Both the position numbers and the translations under genes were made by a program. The notes beneath the pieces were generated by a model, which saw nothing but the letters and a program-made list of their open reading frames with translations, had not been told where the DNA came from and searched no databases. From Halomonas almeriensis (GTDB lineage: Bacteria; Pseudomonadota; Gammaproteobacteria; Pseudomonadales; Halomonadaceae), in assembly GCF_030409235.1 (NCBI RefSeq), contig NZ_JAUFPO010000009.1, positions 186,001 through 250,000 of the forward strand: 64,000 nucleotides of DNA, given 5' to 3'. Below are positions 1-8,168 of the stretch, piece by piece. Position 1 is the first letter of the stretch; the number at the start of each line of letters is the position of its first letter.

Positions 1-675
1 GCCGGTGACGTGGCGGTCGTCGGCATGCACGGTGTCGCCGGCCATGTAGCTGTTGGCGACCTCGGTGATGTAGTGGCCCCGGTAGCCATCCTCGGGCCAG
101 TCGGCGTCCTCCGGGGTGAGGCCGGTGGCGCGTGCCTGAGCGGAGAGTGCCAGATTACGTATCTGCGCACCGGCGTCGTTATAGTAGAACTCGCGGGTGA
201 CGTCATGGCCCGATGCTTCCAGCAGCCGGCATAGGCAGTCACCGATGGCGGCGCCGCGGCCATGACCCACGTGCAGCGGGCCTGTCGGGTTGGCGGAGAC
301 GAATTCCACCTGGACCTTCTGGCCCTGTCCGACCATGTTGCGACCATAGGCATCACCGCTGTCGAGGATGTGGCGCACAACCTGAGCGGCGGCGTCGGTC
401 GCCGCAAAGAAGTTGATGAAGCCGGGGCCGGCGATTTCCACTCGCTGGATCGCCTCATTGTCGGGCAGTGCCGCGACCAGTCGGTCGGCCAGGTCGCGCG
501 GTTTGAGACCGGCGGGCTTGGCCAGCATCAGGGCCAGGTTGGTGGCGTAGTCGCCATGGGCCTTGTCCCTGGCGGGGTCGACCTTGATGGCTGGAGCGAG
601 GTCGTCGGGCAGAACCTCTTGGGTCTGGAGATCGGCCAGAGCGCGTTCCAGCAGAGCGATGATGGTGTCTTTCAT
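1..675 (-). CDS. argS: arginyl-tRNA synthetase, N-terminal 225 residues (runs off window edge)
   Basis: Charges tRNA-Arg with arginine in the cytoplasm (class I synthetase). Reading the minus strand from the ATG at 675 gives an open frame of 225 codons to the window edge without a stop. It opens with MKDTIIALLERAL, carries the ArgS-type N-terminal additional domain, and has the class I HIGH-type signature as HVGHG at about residues 133-137, preceded by FVSANPTGP, a hallmark of ArgS. The KMSK loop and C-terminal half lie outside the window. It follows priA on the same strand, the order known from Pseudomonas, but has its own promoter in the 325-bp gap. Confidence 0.95.
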   Translation of the reverse strand, partial: MKDTIIALLERALADLQTQEVLPDDLAPAIKVDPARDKAHGDYATNLALMLAKPAGLKPRDLADRLVAALPDNEAIQRVEIAGPGFINFFAATDAAAQVVRHILDSGDAYGRNMVGQGQKVQVEFVSANPTGPLHVGHGRGAAIGDCLCRLLEASGHDVTREFYYNDAGAQIRNLALSAQARATGLTPEDADWPEDGYRGHYITEVANSYMAGDTVHADDRHVTG

Positions 676-771
676 GGGGCGTCGTCGATGTCCTGTGGCG
701 CGGGCAGTGGGGGCGCGGCAAATGACGCGGTTTCCCCGGCGCTCAACCCGCCGATGGGCAGTTGGTGGCGT

Positions 772-800
772 ATTATCGACAATTGTAGGGCGGCTTTAAA
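772..800 (-). promoter_or_regulatory. probable sigma-70 promoter of argS
   Basis: On the minus strand TTTAAA (795-800) and GATAAT (772-777) are separated by exactly 17 bp, about 100 bp before the argS start. The -10 matches 5/6 and the -35 matches 4/6 of consensus. This is a sequence match only. Confidence 0.5.
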
Positions 801-846
801 CCCCGGTCGGCAAGGACGCGGCTCCGCCGCTTGAAGAGGGAAGAGC

Positions 847-866
847 GCCCGGCCTGTCGGCCGGGC
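847..866 (-). terminator. hairpin, possible priA terminator
   Basis: Perfect 8-bp stem GCCCGGCC/GGCCGGGC with a TGTC loop, 135 bp past the priA stop. On the minus strand it is followed by a pyrimidine-rich but not pure T stretch, so termination is only plausible. Confidence 0.35.
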
Positions 867-960
867 TGGAAGTCGGAAGGATGGAAACTCGCGCCGAGCC
901 TTGAGTCATGAAACTGCACTCTGTGTCTGGGCCCAACATGCTTTCCTGCGCTCCACCTCT

Positions 961-995
961 TTCTTCCTTCTTCCTTCTTCCTTCTTTTCTCTTCC
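961..995 (-). repeat. heptanucleotide tract, 3' of priA
   Basis: Five consecutive 7-bp units on the plus strand: TTCTTCC three times, TTCTTTT, CTCTTCC. On the priA sense strand the tract is purine-rich (GGAAGAA units). It begins 5 bp after the priA stop codon (1001-1003). It is one of four 7-bp arrays in the window. Confidence 0.7.
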
Positions 996-1000
996 AGCCT

Positions 1001-3238
1001 TCAGCTCAGCGTCTGCGGGTCGATGTCGATGGACCAGCGGATGCGACGTGCAGAGGGCTCGGCTTCCATCCAGGCGATCAGGCGGGCGCAGGCGGCGTGG
1101 AGTCGGCTGCGTTGGTCGCCGCTTAGCATGATCTGCATGTGGTAGCGGTTCTGACGACGTTCCATGGGCGCCGGGACTGGCCCCAGGCAGTCGATGTCGA
1201 GGCCGCTGTGCTCGATGAAGGCGCGGGTGGCGGTGGCGGCGCTGTCGGCCAGGGCGTTGACATCCGCTTCCCGGGGGCCTTCAAGCCGCAGCAGCGCCAT
1301 ATAGCGAAAGGGCGGCAGGCCGGCGGCGTGGCGCTCCTTGAGCAGCTGTTCGGCCAGAGCGTCGTAGCCGTGTGCGGCCAGCAGCCGCAGGTTGGGGTCA
1401 TCCGGGTGCAGGGTCTGGACCAGCACGCGCCCCGGGTGAGCCGAGCGTCCGGCGCGTCCGCCGACCTGCTCCAGCAACTGGGCACTGTGTTCCAGAGCAC
1501 GGAAGTCGCTGGCGTAGAGGCCGGCATCGGCATTGACCACCACCACCAGATTGACGTGCGGCAGGTGATGGCCCTTGGCCAGCATCTGGGTGCCGACCAG
1601 CAGGCAGGGGGCGCCGCGTCTGACCTCGCTCAGGGTGTTCTCCAGCGCGTCGCGGCGCCGCGTGCTGTCCCGGTCGATGCGATGCACCGGCGTGTCGGGG
1701 AAGCGCTCGGCCAGGGTTTCCTCGGTGCGCTCCGTGCCGCTGCCCAGTGGGCGCAGGTCGGCGCTTCCGCAGCTCGGGCAGGCATCGGGCAGCGGTTGAC
1801 GATGGTCGCAATGGTGGCATGCCAGCACGGGAGGCTGCCGATGCAGCGTCATATGGGCATCGCAATGATCGCACTCGGCCAGCCAGCCACAGGCGTGACA
1901 GGCCAGAGTGGGCGCAAACCCGCGGCGGTTGATGAAGACCAGCACCTGATGGCCGGCTTCCAGGGCCGTCGCAATGGCATCGATTACCGGTGGGGCCAGC
2001 CCGCCCCGGCGGGTACGGCCGCGCAGGTCAACCAGCTCGAGTCGCGCCGGGGCGTGACGGCTGGCGCGTTGTGTGAGCCGCAGATGCTGGTATTGACCGG
2101 CGACGGCCTGCTGAAGGCTTTCCAGCGCCGGTGTGGCACTGCCCAGGACCACCGGGATGGCATGGCGCTGGGCGCGCAGGGTGGCCAGGTCGCGGGCATG
2201 GTAGCGCAAGCCTTCCTGCTGCTTGAAGGAGCCGTCATGCTCTTCGTCGACGATGATCACGCCCGGGGCGGCCAGGGGCGTGAAAATGGCCGAGCGCGTG
2301 CCGATGACGATGGGCGCACGACCGCTGGCGGCGGCTTCCCAGGCATCCAGGCGGTCGTTGTCGGTCAGGCCGGAATGCAGGGCGACCACGGCGCACTGGA
2401 AGCGTTTACGAAAGCGCTCCAGGGTCTGGGGCGTCAGACCGATCTCCGGCACCAGCACCAGGGCCTGGCGCTGCCGGGTGATCACCGCCTCGATCAGTTG
2501 CAGATAGATCTCGGTCTTGCCGCTGCCGGTCACACCATGCAGCAGGCAGGGATGGAAGGTATCGAGGCCGTCATGGAGCCTGGCCATGGCGGCAGCCTGC
2601 TCGCCGTTCAGTGGCAGGGCGGGTTCGGCCAGCACGGCTCCTGGCGATTGTTGTCCGCCGGTCATGGGTTCCTCGTGGCGCTCGACCAGCCCCTTGTTGA
2701 CCAGTGCCTTGAGTTGCTCACGGGTAAAGGACTGGGCCAGCACGGCCTGGGTGACCAGCCCCTGCGGATGCTGGCGCAGCATCTCCAGCAGGGCCACCTG
2801 GCGTGGTGCCCTCGCCAGTGTCTGCCGGGCCGCCTCATGCTCTGCCGGGGTGGCGACCCAGCGCTCCCTGGTGCGCGGTGTCAGGGCGCGACCCTGGCGC
2901 AGCAGGGCCGGCATGGCATGCTGAAGGGTGTCGCCGATAGCGTGCTGATAGTAGCGGGCGGTGAAGCGGCACAACCATAACCAGTCGGCAGGCAGCGGGG
3001 TGTCATCCAGGCGTTCATCGATGGGCTTGAGCTTTGACAGGGAGAGCTCACTGCTGTCCCGGCATTCGATGATCACGCCGACGACCCGGCGGCGGCCGAA
3101 GGAAATACGGACCCGCAACCCCGGCTGCCAGCCCTCGGCGGGCGCCGGGCCTGCCGGCAGGTAGTCGAACAGTCGCCGCAGGGGGGAGGGCGTGGCGATG
3201 CCGAGTACGCGTGGCGTGTGGCAGGACGGTGCGGGCAA
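1001..3238 (-). CDS. priA: primosomal protein N', replication restart DNA helicase
   Basis: Superfamily 2 helicase that recognises stalled forks and loads the replisome. Visible: Walker A GVTGSGKTE, DEEH box (VDEEHDGSFK), and a zinc-binding block of paired cysteines (CHAC, CDHC, CHHC, CPSC) splitting the helicase core, all typical of PriA. I chose the TTG at 3236-3238 (745 aa; E. coli has 732) because GGAGG lies just before it and the PriA-like sequence starts there. The ATG at 3352 would add 38 unrelated residues and lie inside the rpmE promoter and leader. The TTG choice is inference from spacing and family length. Confidence 0.93.
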   Translation of the reverse strand: MPAPSCHTPRVLGIATPSPLRRLFDYLPAGPAPAEGWQPGLRVRISFGRRRVVGVIIECRDSSELSLSKLKPIDERLDDTPLPADWLWLCRFTARYYQHAIGDTLQHAMPALLRQGRALTPRTRERWVATPAEHEAARQTLARAPRQVALLEMLRQHPQGLVTQAVLAQSFTREQLKALVNKGLVERHEEPMTGGQQSPGAVLAEPALPLNGEQAAAMARLHDGLDTFHPCLLHGVTGSGKTEIYLQLIEAVITRQRQALVLVPEIGLTPQTLERFRKRFQCAVVALHSGLTDNDRLDAWEAAASGRAPIVIGTRSAIFTPLAAPGVIIVDEEHDGSFKQQEGLRYHARDLATLRAQRHAIPVVLGSATPALESLQQAVAGQYQHLRLTQRASRHAPARLELVDLRGRTRRGGLAPPVIDAIATALEAGHQVLVFINRRGFAPTLACHACGWLAECDHCDAHMTLHRQPPVLACHHCDHRQPLPDACPSCGSADLRPLGSGTERTEETLAERFPDTPVHRIDRDSTRRRDALENTLSEVRRGAPCLLVGTQMLAKGHHLPHVNLVVVVNADAGLYASDFRALEHSAQLLEQVGGRAGRSAHPGRVLVQTLHPDDPNLRLLAAHGYDALAEQLLKERHAAGLPPFRYMALLRLEGPREADVNALADSAATATRAFIEHSGLDIDCLGPVPAPMERRQNRYHMQIMLSGDQRSRLHAACARLIAWMEAEPSARRIRWSIDIDPQTLS

Positions 3239-3267
3239 TTGGCCTCCGGTGACGGCTCTGCTAGAAT
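3239..3267 (+). promoter_or_regulatory. probable sigma-70 promoter of rpmE
   Basis: TTGGCC (3239-3244) and TAGAAT (3262-3267) with 17-bp spacing, about 105 bp before rpmE. The -35 abuts the proposed TTG start of the divergent priA. Confidence 0.5.
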
Positions 3268-3372
3268 ACCCGGCTGTCGGCAAATCCCGACTAGCCGGTT
3301 GATAGTTCAAACCCCCGTATGCGGTGCCTGGCAAGCGATCAGGTGGCGGCATACAGCTTCGTGAGGCTCAAG

Positions 3373-3585
3373 ATGAAACAAGGTATCCATCCGAATTACA
3401 AGACGGTCAGTGCGACCTGTTCCTGTGGCGCCACCTTCGACGTCGGCACCACCTCCGGGCAGGACATGTATCTGGACGTCTGCTCTCAGTGCCACCCCTT
3501 CTACACTGGCAAGCAGAAGCAAGCGACCACGGGTGGCCGTGTCGAGCGCTTCAACAAGCGCTTCGGGGCTGCCATGAAGCGCTGA
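3373..3585 (+). CDS. rpmE: 50S ribosomal protein L31
   Basis: Small zinc-binding protein of the large ribosomal subunit, at the intersubunit bridge. The start MKQGIHPNY, the cysteines C16, C18, C37 and C40 (CSC and CSQC), and the length of 70 aa match the zinc-carrying (C+) L31 type of E. coli. The ATG at 3373 has GAGG 6 bases upstream. The reading frame is open further upstream, but that part lies in the 5' leader and has no L31 similarity. It is divergent from priA, as in Pseudomonas, and ends in a strong intrinsic terminator. Confidence 0.96.
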   Translation: MKQGIHPNYKTVSATCSCGATFDVGTTSGQDMYLDVCSQCHPFYTGKQKQATTGGRVERFNKRFGAAMKR

Positions 3586-3622
3586 GGCCCATTGCTTCGG
3601 CGCATCCGGTGTGCCGTGCCGC

Positions 3623-3655
3623 AAAGAACCCGCCCAAGTGGCGGGTTCTTTCGTT
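3623..3655 (+). terminator. rho-independent terminator of rpmE
   Basis: Perfect 12-bp stem AAAGAACCCGCC/GGCGGGTTCTTT (3623-3634, 3640-3651) with loop CAAGT, 38 bp after the rpmE stop. A-rich upstream arm and T-rich downstream arm suit termination in both directions. Confidence 0.85.
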
Positions 3656-3770
3656 ACGGGCCGGCGGCCGGGTGAGGTACGGACTGGCGGGCTTGTTTTT
3701 TTACGAGAAAACCCATTAAAAAGTGTGAATATCGCTTAAATGACGTGAATTATTGCCGAATGTTGCCACG

Positions 3771-3797
3771 TTGAGCCCGGCCGCTTTTTTCTATACT
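3771..3797 (+). promoter_or_regulatory. possible maeB promoter
   Basis: TATACT (3792-3797) is a good -10, 38 bp before the maeB ATG; TTGAGC (3771-3776) is the best -35, but spacing is only 15 bp. The 70 bp upstream are AT-rich compared with the genome. Confidence 0.35.
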
Positions 3798-3834
3798 CTT
3801 TGCCGCCCTATCGCAAGGCAACCGGATTCCTAGC

Positions 3835-5106
3835 ATGACAGACGCGAAGAGACAGGCAGCGCTGGATTATCACGCTCATCCCACTCCCGGGAAGCTGTCG
3901 GTGGAGCTCACCAAGCCCACTGCCACGGCCCGCGATCTGGCGCTGGCGTACAGCCCCGGTGTTGCCGAACCGGTTCGGGAGATCGCCAGAGACCCGGAAA
4001 ATGCCTATCTGTATACCGGCAAGGGCAACATTGTCGCGGTCATTTCCGACGGCAGTGCCATTCTCGGCCTCGGCAATCTCGGCCCCATGGCCAGCAAACC
4101 GGTCATGGAAGGCAAGGGCGTGCTCTTCAAGCGTTTCGCCGGCATCAATGCCACGGATGTCGAAGTCAATGCCGAGAGCCCCCAGGCCTTCATCGATACG
4201 GTCGCCCGCATCGCCGATACCTGGGGCGGCATCAATCTCGAGGACATCAAGGCGCCGGAGTGTTTCGAGATCGAGCGAGCCCTGGTCGAACGCTGCCATA
4301 TTCCGGTCTTTCACGATGATCAGCACGGCACCGCCATCGTTACTGCCGCTGGTATGCTCAATGCGCTGGATATTGCCGGCAAGTCGCTGGACGAGGCGCG
4401 TATCGTCTGTCTGGGCGCGGGGGCCGCGGCGATCGCCTGCATGAAGCTGCTGGTATCATGCGGTGCGCGCTCCGAGAATCTGGTGATGCTGGATCGCAAG
4501 GGCGTGATCCACACCGGGCGGGAAGACCTCAATCAGTACAAGGCCATGTTTGCCGTCGATACCGACAAGCGCACCCTGATGGATGCCATCGAGGGGGCGG
4601 ATGTCTTCGTCGGGCTGTCCGGCCCCGGCCTGATGTCGGAAGACCATATCCGTCGCATGGCGGACAACCCGGTGGTCTTTGCCTGCACCAACCCGGACCC
4701 GGAGATCTCGCCGGACCTGGCCTATGCGACTCGCCCCGACGTGATCATGGCCACCGGCCGTTCGGACTACCCCAATCAGGTGAACAATGTGCTGGGTTTT
4801 CCGTTCATCTTTCGGGGTGCCCTGGATGTGCGCGCCACCGGCATCAACGAGGCCATGAAGGTCGCCGCGGTGCATGCGCTCAAGGATCTGGCGCGCGATC
4901 CGGTGCCCCGGGCGGTGCTGGATGCCTACAACATGACCGCCATGAGTTTCGGCCGGGATTACATCATTCCCACCCCGATGGATGTGCGTCTGCTGGAGCG
5001 CGTGTCGTCAGCGGTCGCCCAGGCCGCCGTTGACTCCGGCGTGGCACGACGCCCGTATCCATCGCATTATCCGTTGAAAACGGTGGATGACGTCTACGGC
5101 ACTTGA
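3835..5106 (+). CDS. maeB: malate dehydrogenase (oxaloacetate-decarboxylating), short malic enzyme
   Basis: Converts malate to pyruvate and CO2 with reduction of NAD(P), an anaplerotic and NADPH-supplying step. Seen: the malic enzyme N-terminal domain (YSPGVAEP, YTGKGN, SDGSAILGLG), the metal-binding HDDQHGTA, the Rossmann motif GAGAAAIA and the NADP-type C-terminal half (FACTNPDPEI). Length 423 aa matches the short Pseudomonas form. The C-terminal phosphotransacetylase-like domain that makes E. coli MaeB about 759 aa is absent. Cofactor preference cannot be read safely from the sequence. It faces mrcA, separated by a strong hairpin and a repeat element. Confidence 0.93.
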   Translation: MTDAKRQAALDYHAHPTPGKLSVELTKPTATARDLALAYSPGVAEPVREIARDPENAYLYTGKGNIVAVISDGSAILGLGNLGPMASKPVMEGKGVLFKRFAGINATDVEVNAESPQAFIDTVARIADTWGGINLEDIKAPECFEIERALVERCHIPVFHDDQHGTAIVTAAGMLNALDIAGKSLDEARIVCLGAGAAAIACMKLLVSCGARSENLVMLDRKGVIHTGREDLNQYKAMFAVDTDKRTLMDAIEGADVFVGLSGPGLMSEDHIRRMADNPVVFACTNPDPEISPDLAYATRPDVIMATGRSDYPNQVNNVLGFPFIFRGALDVRATGINEAMKVAAVHALKDLARDPVPRAVLDAYNMTAMSFGRDYIIPTPMDVRLLERVSSAVAQAAVDSGVARRPYPSHYPLKTVDDVYGT

Positions 5107-5169
5107 TGCAGATCCGGCGGCCAGCTCGCGCAATGCTTGCGTTGGGCCGTTCTGACTGAGGGTCACAGG

Positions 5170-5206
5170 AAAATGCCGCCGCCGGGCGATCCGGCGGCGG
5201 CATTTT
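5170..5206 (+). terminator. strong bidirectional hairpin after maeB
   Basis: Perfect 16-bp stem: AAAATGCCGCCGCCGG (5170-5185), loop GCGAT, CCGGCGGCGGCATTTT (5191-5206). A4 on one side and T4 on the other allow use by maeB and by transcription coming from mrcA. Confidence 0.8.
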
Positions 5207-5236
5207 GCCGAGTGCGGCAGCGACTTTCGGCCCCGC

Positions 5237-5404
5237 CTAGGAGCCTGTCGGACTTAACGCTGATCTGCTACGAGGCCCGGGCTTTCGGCCAATTTCATTC
5301 GATCTGATTCGTTAAATAGCGGGCTATTAGCCTCATCAGATCGATAAACTTGTCTCGAAATCCGTGATTCTCGCGACGATCGGTCAAATCCGACAGGCTC
5401 CTAG
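5237..5404. mobile_element. 168-bp MITE-like element with 19-bp terminal inverted repeats
   Basis: Left end CTAGGAGCCTGTCGGACTT (5237-5255) is matched by the inverted right end at 5386-5404 with one mismatch (18/19). Inside lies a nested palindrome, CGATCTGAT (5300-5308) against ATCAGATCG (5335-5343), enclosing AATAGC-GG-GCTATT (5315-5328). It has no coding capacity. Both ends carry palindromic CTAG, so a CTAG target duplication is possible. The right end overlaps the mrcA stop codon (5401-5403). MITE status is inference; no second copy was noticed in this window. Confidence 0.6.
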
Positions 5405-7929
5405 AAGATGGCCTCGTAACTCCCGGTGCCCTGCGAGCCGCTTTCCTGCTCGATTTCCTCTTCAACACGTCGCGGTTGCTGGCTGGGCAGGTGGTCGGCG
5501 CGGAAGATTTCCGAAATGCCGCCACCCTGGCTTTCGCTCAACAAGCGGCCGGAATCTGGGTCGACGCGGCGTTCCACCACGGCATCCGGGCGTTCCGGCA
5601 GGCGCTCCGGCCGCCCCTCGAGGGCCCGGCCCATGAAGTCCACCCAGATCGGCAGGGCGGCCTGGGAGCCATACTCGGCGGTGGGCGAGTTGTCGTCCTT
5701 GCCCACCCAGACCGTGGTGGCGAGGTCCATGTTGAAGCCGGCGAACCAGGCGTCGCGCTGGTCGTTGGTGGTGCCGGTCTTGCCGACGATATCGCTGCGT
5801 TCCAGCGCTAGGGCACCGCGTGCCGTGCCGTTCTCGACGACTTCGCGCAGCATGTCGCGCAGGATGTAAACAGCAGCCGGGTCGGCAACACGCGGCGCGA
5901 CCCGATAGGTCTTGCCGTCGATCCGGGTGGTCTCCTGGCCGGGAGCGCAGTCTCGGCAGGCCACCATGGGGTCGGCTTCTTCCAGAATCGTTGGCTGTTC
6001 GCCGCGAGCGACTCGCTGGATGAACCAGGGCTGCACGCGGAAACCGCCGTTGGCGAGGGTGGCATAGGCCTGGGTCATTTCCAGCGGCGTCAGGCTGGCA
6101 CTGCCAAGAGCCAGCGACAGGCCGTTGGGCAGACGCTCCGGGTTGAAGCCGAAGGTTTCCAGGAATTCCAGGGTATTGCTAAGCCCCAGCGACTGCAGCA
6201 GGCGAATCGTGACTAGATTGCGCGAGCGGGCCAGGCCGACGCGCAGGCGCGTCGGGCCGAGGAAATCGCCGCTGGAGTTGTTGGGGCGCCACATCTCGCC
6301 ACTGCCATCCTGCATGACCACCGGCGCATCATTGATGACCGTGGCGGGGTTGACCTCGCCACTGTCGAGGCCCGCCAGGTAGACGAACGGCTTGAAGATC
6401 GAGCCTGCCTGGCGGCGTGCCTGGATCGCCCGGTTGAACTTGCTGGCATCGAAGTCGAAGCCGGCCTGAAGGGCGAGAATCGCGCCGGTCTGCGGTTCCA
6501 TGACGACCAGCGAGCCCTCGGCATCGGGCTGCTGGGAGAGGCGCCAACTGCCATCCTCCTGCTGGAGGATGCGGACCAGGGCCCCGCTTTCAGCGATCTG
6601 GGCGGCGTTGTCGGGAGAGGCGCCGCGGCTGCGTGGGCTGCGGTAGGGGCGGGCCCAGTCGAGCCCCTCCCAGTCGAGGGTGACGATCTGCTGGCCGGTG
6701 GTCAGCACGCGCATCTCGCGCCCCTCGCTCTCGATCACGACGGCGGGTTGCAGCGGGCCGAGCTGAGGAGTGCGCTCGAGCACCTGCAACCAGTTACTGA
6801 CATCCCCGTCGATGCCCTCAACGCTGATCTGGCTGCGTTCGGCGGCCTGGCGGGCGGTTTCCATGACCTCGGGGGACTCCGAGAGTTCTTCTTCGAGGCC
6901 TCGGCGCTCGGTCCGTTCCTGGGCTTCGGCCAGGCTGCGTGGAATATCGGTCTCCTCCGGACCGCGCCAGCCATGGCGGGTGTCATACGCAATCAGACCG
7001 TTGGCCAGGGCCTCACGTGCCATGGGCTGCAGCTCACTGTCGAGGGTGGTGGTGATGCGATACCCCCCGGTATAGGCCTTGTCCTTGAAGCGATCTACAG
7101 CAAACTGCCGCGCCATTTCGGCGACGTAATCCGCGTTGACCTCGGCCTGAGTGATGTGACGCCGCGCGGTGACGGGTTCCTGAACGGCCTCCTGGTAGGT
7201 GGCCTGGTCGATATACCCCAGGTCACGCATGCGAATCAGGATCCAGTTGCGGCGTATCAAGGCGCGCTCGGCGTTGGCCAGCGGGTTGAAGGCCGAGGGC
7301 GCCTTGGGCAGGCCGGCGATCATGGCCTGCTGGGCCAGGGTTAGCTCATCCAGCGGGCGGTCGTAGTAGACCTCGGCGGCCGCGGCGATGCCGTAGGCTC
7401 GGTGCCCCAGGAAGATCTTGTTGACGTAGAGCTCGAAGATGTCCTGCTTGTCGAGGATCTGTTCCATTTCCAGTGACAGCAGTATCTCGCGGACCTTGCG
7501 AATATAGGTGCGATCGAGCGTCAGCAGATAATTGCGCGCCACCTGCATGGTGATGGTCGAGCCGCCGGACTGGATGTCGCCACCACTCTCGAGCAGCTCG
7601 AAAGCGGCACGTGCCAAGCCCTTGGGGGCGACCCCGTGGTGGTCGAAATAGCTGGCATCCTCGGCGGCCAGCAGGGCCTGCACCAGCCCCCTGGGAATTT
7701 CGTCAAATTCAACTGGCATGCGTCGTTCTTCGCCGAACTCGCCGATCAGCTTGCCGTCGCGGGTATAGATGCGCAGCGGTGTCTGCAGTTCGAAATCCTC
7801 CAGCTGCCGAACATCGGGCAGGCCGGGCGCAAAATACAGCGCCGCGCCGGCCACGGCCAGCAGCGTGGCTGAGGTAAGCGAAACCAGCAGCCAGAGTACT
7901 GAAAACGTCAGGGTTTTGAGGAACTTCAT
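5401..7929 (-). CDS. mrcA: penicillin-binding protein 1A, bifunctional transglycosylase/transpeptidase
   Basis: Polymerises and cross-links peptidoglycan at the outer face of the inner membrane. Order: short cytoplasmic tail and one transmembrane anchor (about residues 7-33), GT51 transglycosylase domain with EDASYFDHHG and GGSTITMQVARN, an intervening OB-like region, then the transpeptidase with SxxK (GSIFKPF), SRN (ARSRNLV) and KTG (VGKTGTTND). Length 842 aa is normal for class A PBP1A (ponA in Pseudomonas). It is divergent from pilM, as in Pseudomonas. The stop codon TAG lies inside the right inverted repeat of the adjoining element, so the last residues (GSYEAIF) may have been altered by that insertion. 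Confidence 0.95.
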   Translation of the reverse strand: MKFLKTLTFSVLWLLVSLTSATLLAVAGAALYFAPGLPDVRQLEDFELQTPLRIYTRDGKLIGEFGEERRMPVEFDEIPRGLVQALLAAEDASYFDHHGVAPKGLARAAFELLESGGDIQSGGSTITMQVARNYLLTLDRTYIRKVREILLSLEMEQILDKQDIFELYVNKIFLGHRAYGIAAAAEVYYDRPLDELTLAQQAMIAGLPKAPSAFNPLANAERALIRRNWILIRMRDLGYIDQATYQEAVQEPVTARRHITQAEVNADYVAEMARQFAVDRFKDKAYTGGYRITTTLDSELQPMAREALANGLIAYDTRHGWRGPEETDIPRSLAEAQERTERRGLEEELSESPEVMETARQAAERSQISVEGIDGDVSNWLQVLERTPQLGPLQPAVVIESEGREMRVLTTGQQIVTLDWEGLDWARPYRSPRSRGASPDNAAQIAESGALVRILQQEDGSWRLSQQPDAEGSLVVMEPQTGAILALQAGFDFDASKFNRAIQARRQAGSIFKPFVYLAGLDSGEVNPATVINDAPVVMQDGSGEMWRPNNSSGDFLGPTRLRVGLARSRNLVTIRLLQSLGLSNTLEFLETFGFNPERLPNGLSLALGSASLTPLEMTQAYATLANGGFRVQPWFIQRVARGEQPTILEEADPMVACRDCAPGQETTRIDGKTYRVAPRVADPAAVYILRDMLREVVENGTARGALALERSDIVGKTGTTNDQRDAWFAGFNMDLATTVWVGKDDNSPTAEYGSQAALPIWVDFMGRALEGRPERLPERPDAVVERRVDPDSGRLLSESQGGGISEIFRADHLPSQQPRRVEEEIEQESGSQGTGSYEAIF

Positions 7930-8168
7930 GAAAACGCGGTATCCGTGCTGAGAGCGAGAACGTCGTAGCGAGGTGCGGTACTGGGCCGAGCGGTTCGACG
8001 GCCATTATAGGAAGACGCCCCGGCGACCACCAGAGTGGATCCATGGCGACAGCCGTTTTGTGTCAAATTTGTCATTTATGGCTACTCTCGAATTACGGCG
8101 ACGGCGAAGCCATTCGTCGCGGCGCAAGGAAGCGCAGAATATCCAAGTTGGCACGGGAGGCCCTGGCC

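Larger units (their letters stand above)
676..1000. other. argS-priA intergenic region
   Basis: No gene is seen in this 325-bp stretch. It holds the argS promoter (772-800), a GC-rich hairpin at 847-866 (GCCCGGCC, loop TGTC, GGCCGGGC) that may end priA transcription on the minus strand, and a 7-bp repeat tract at 961-995 next to the priA stop codon. Confidence 0.6.

Noticed and set aside
8043-8168. N-terminal extension of PilM from ATG 8043
   Set aside because: Unlike PilM homologues; a strong GGGAGG site supports the internal GTG at 8169.
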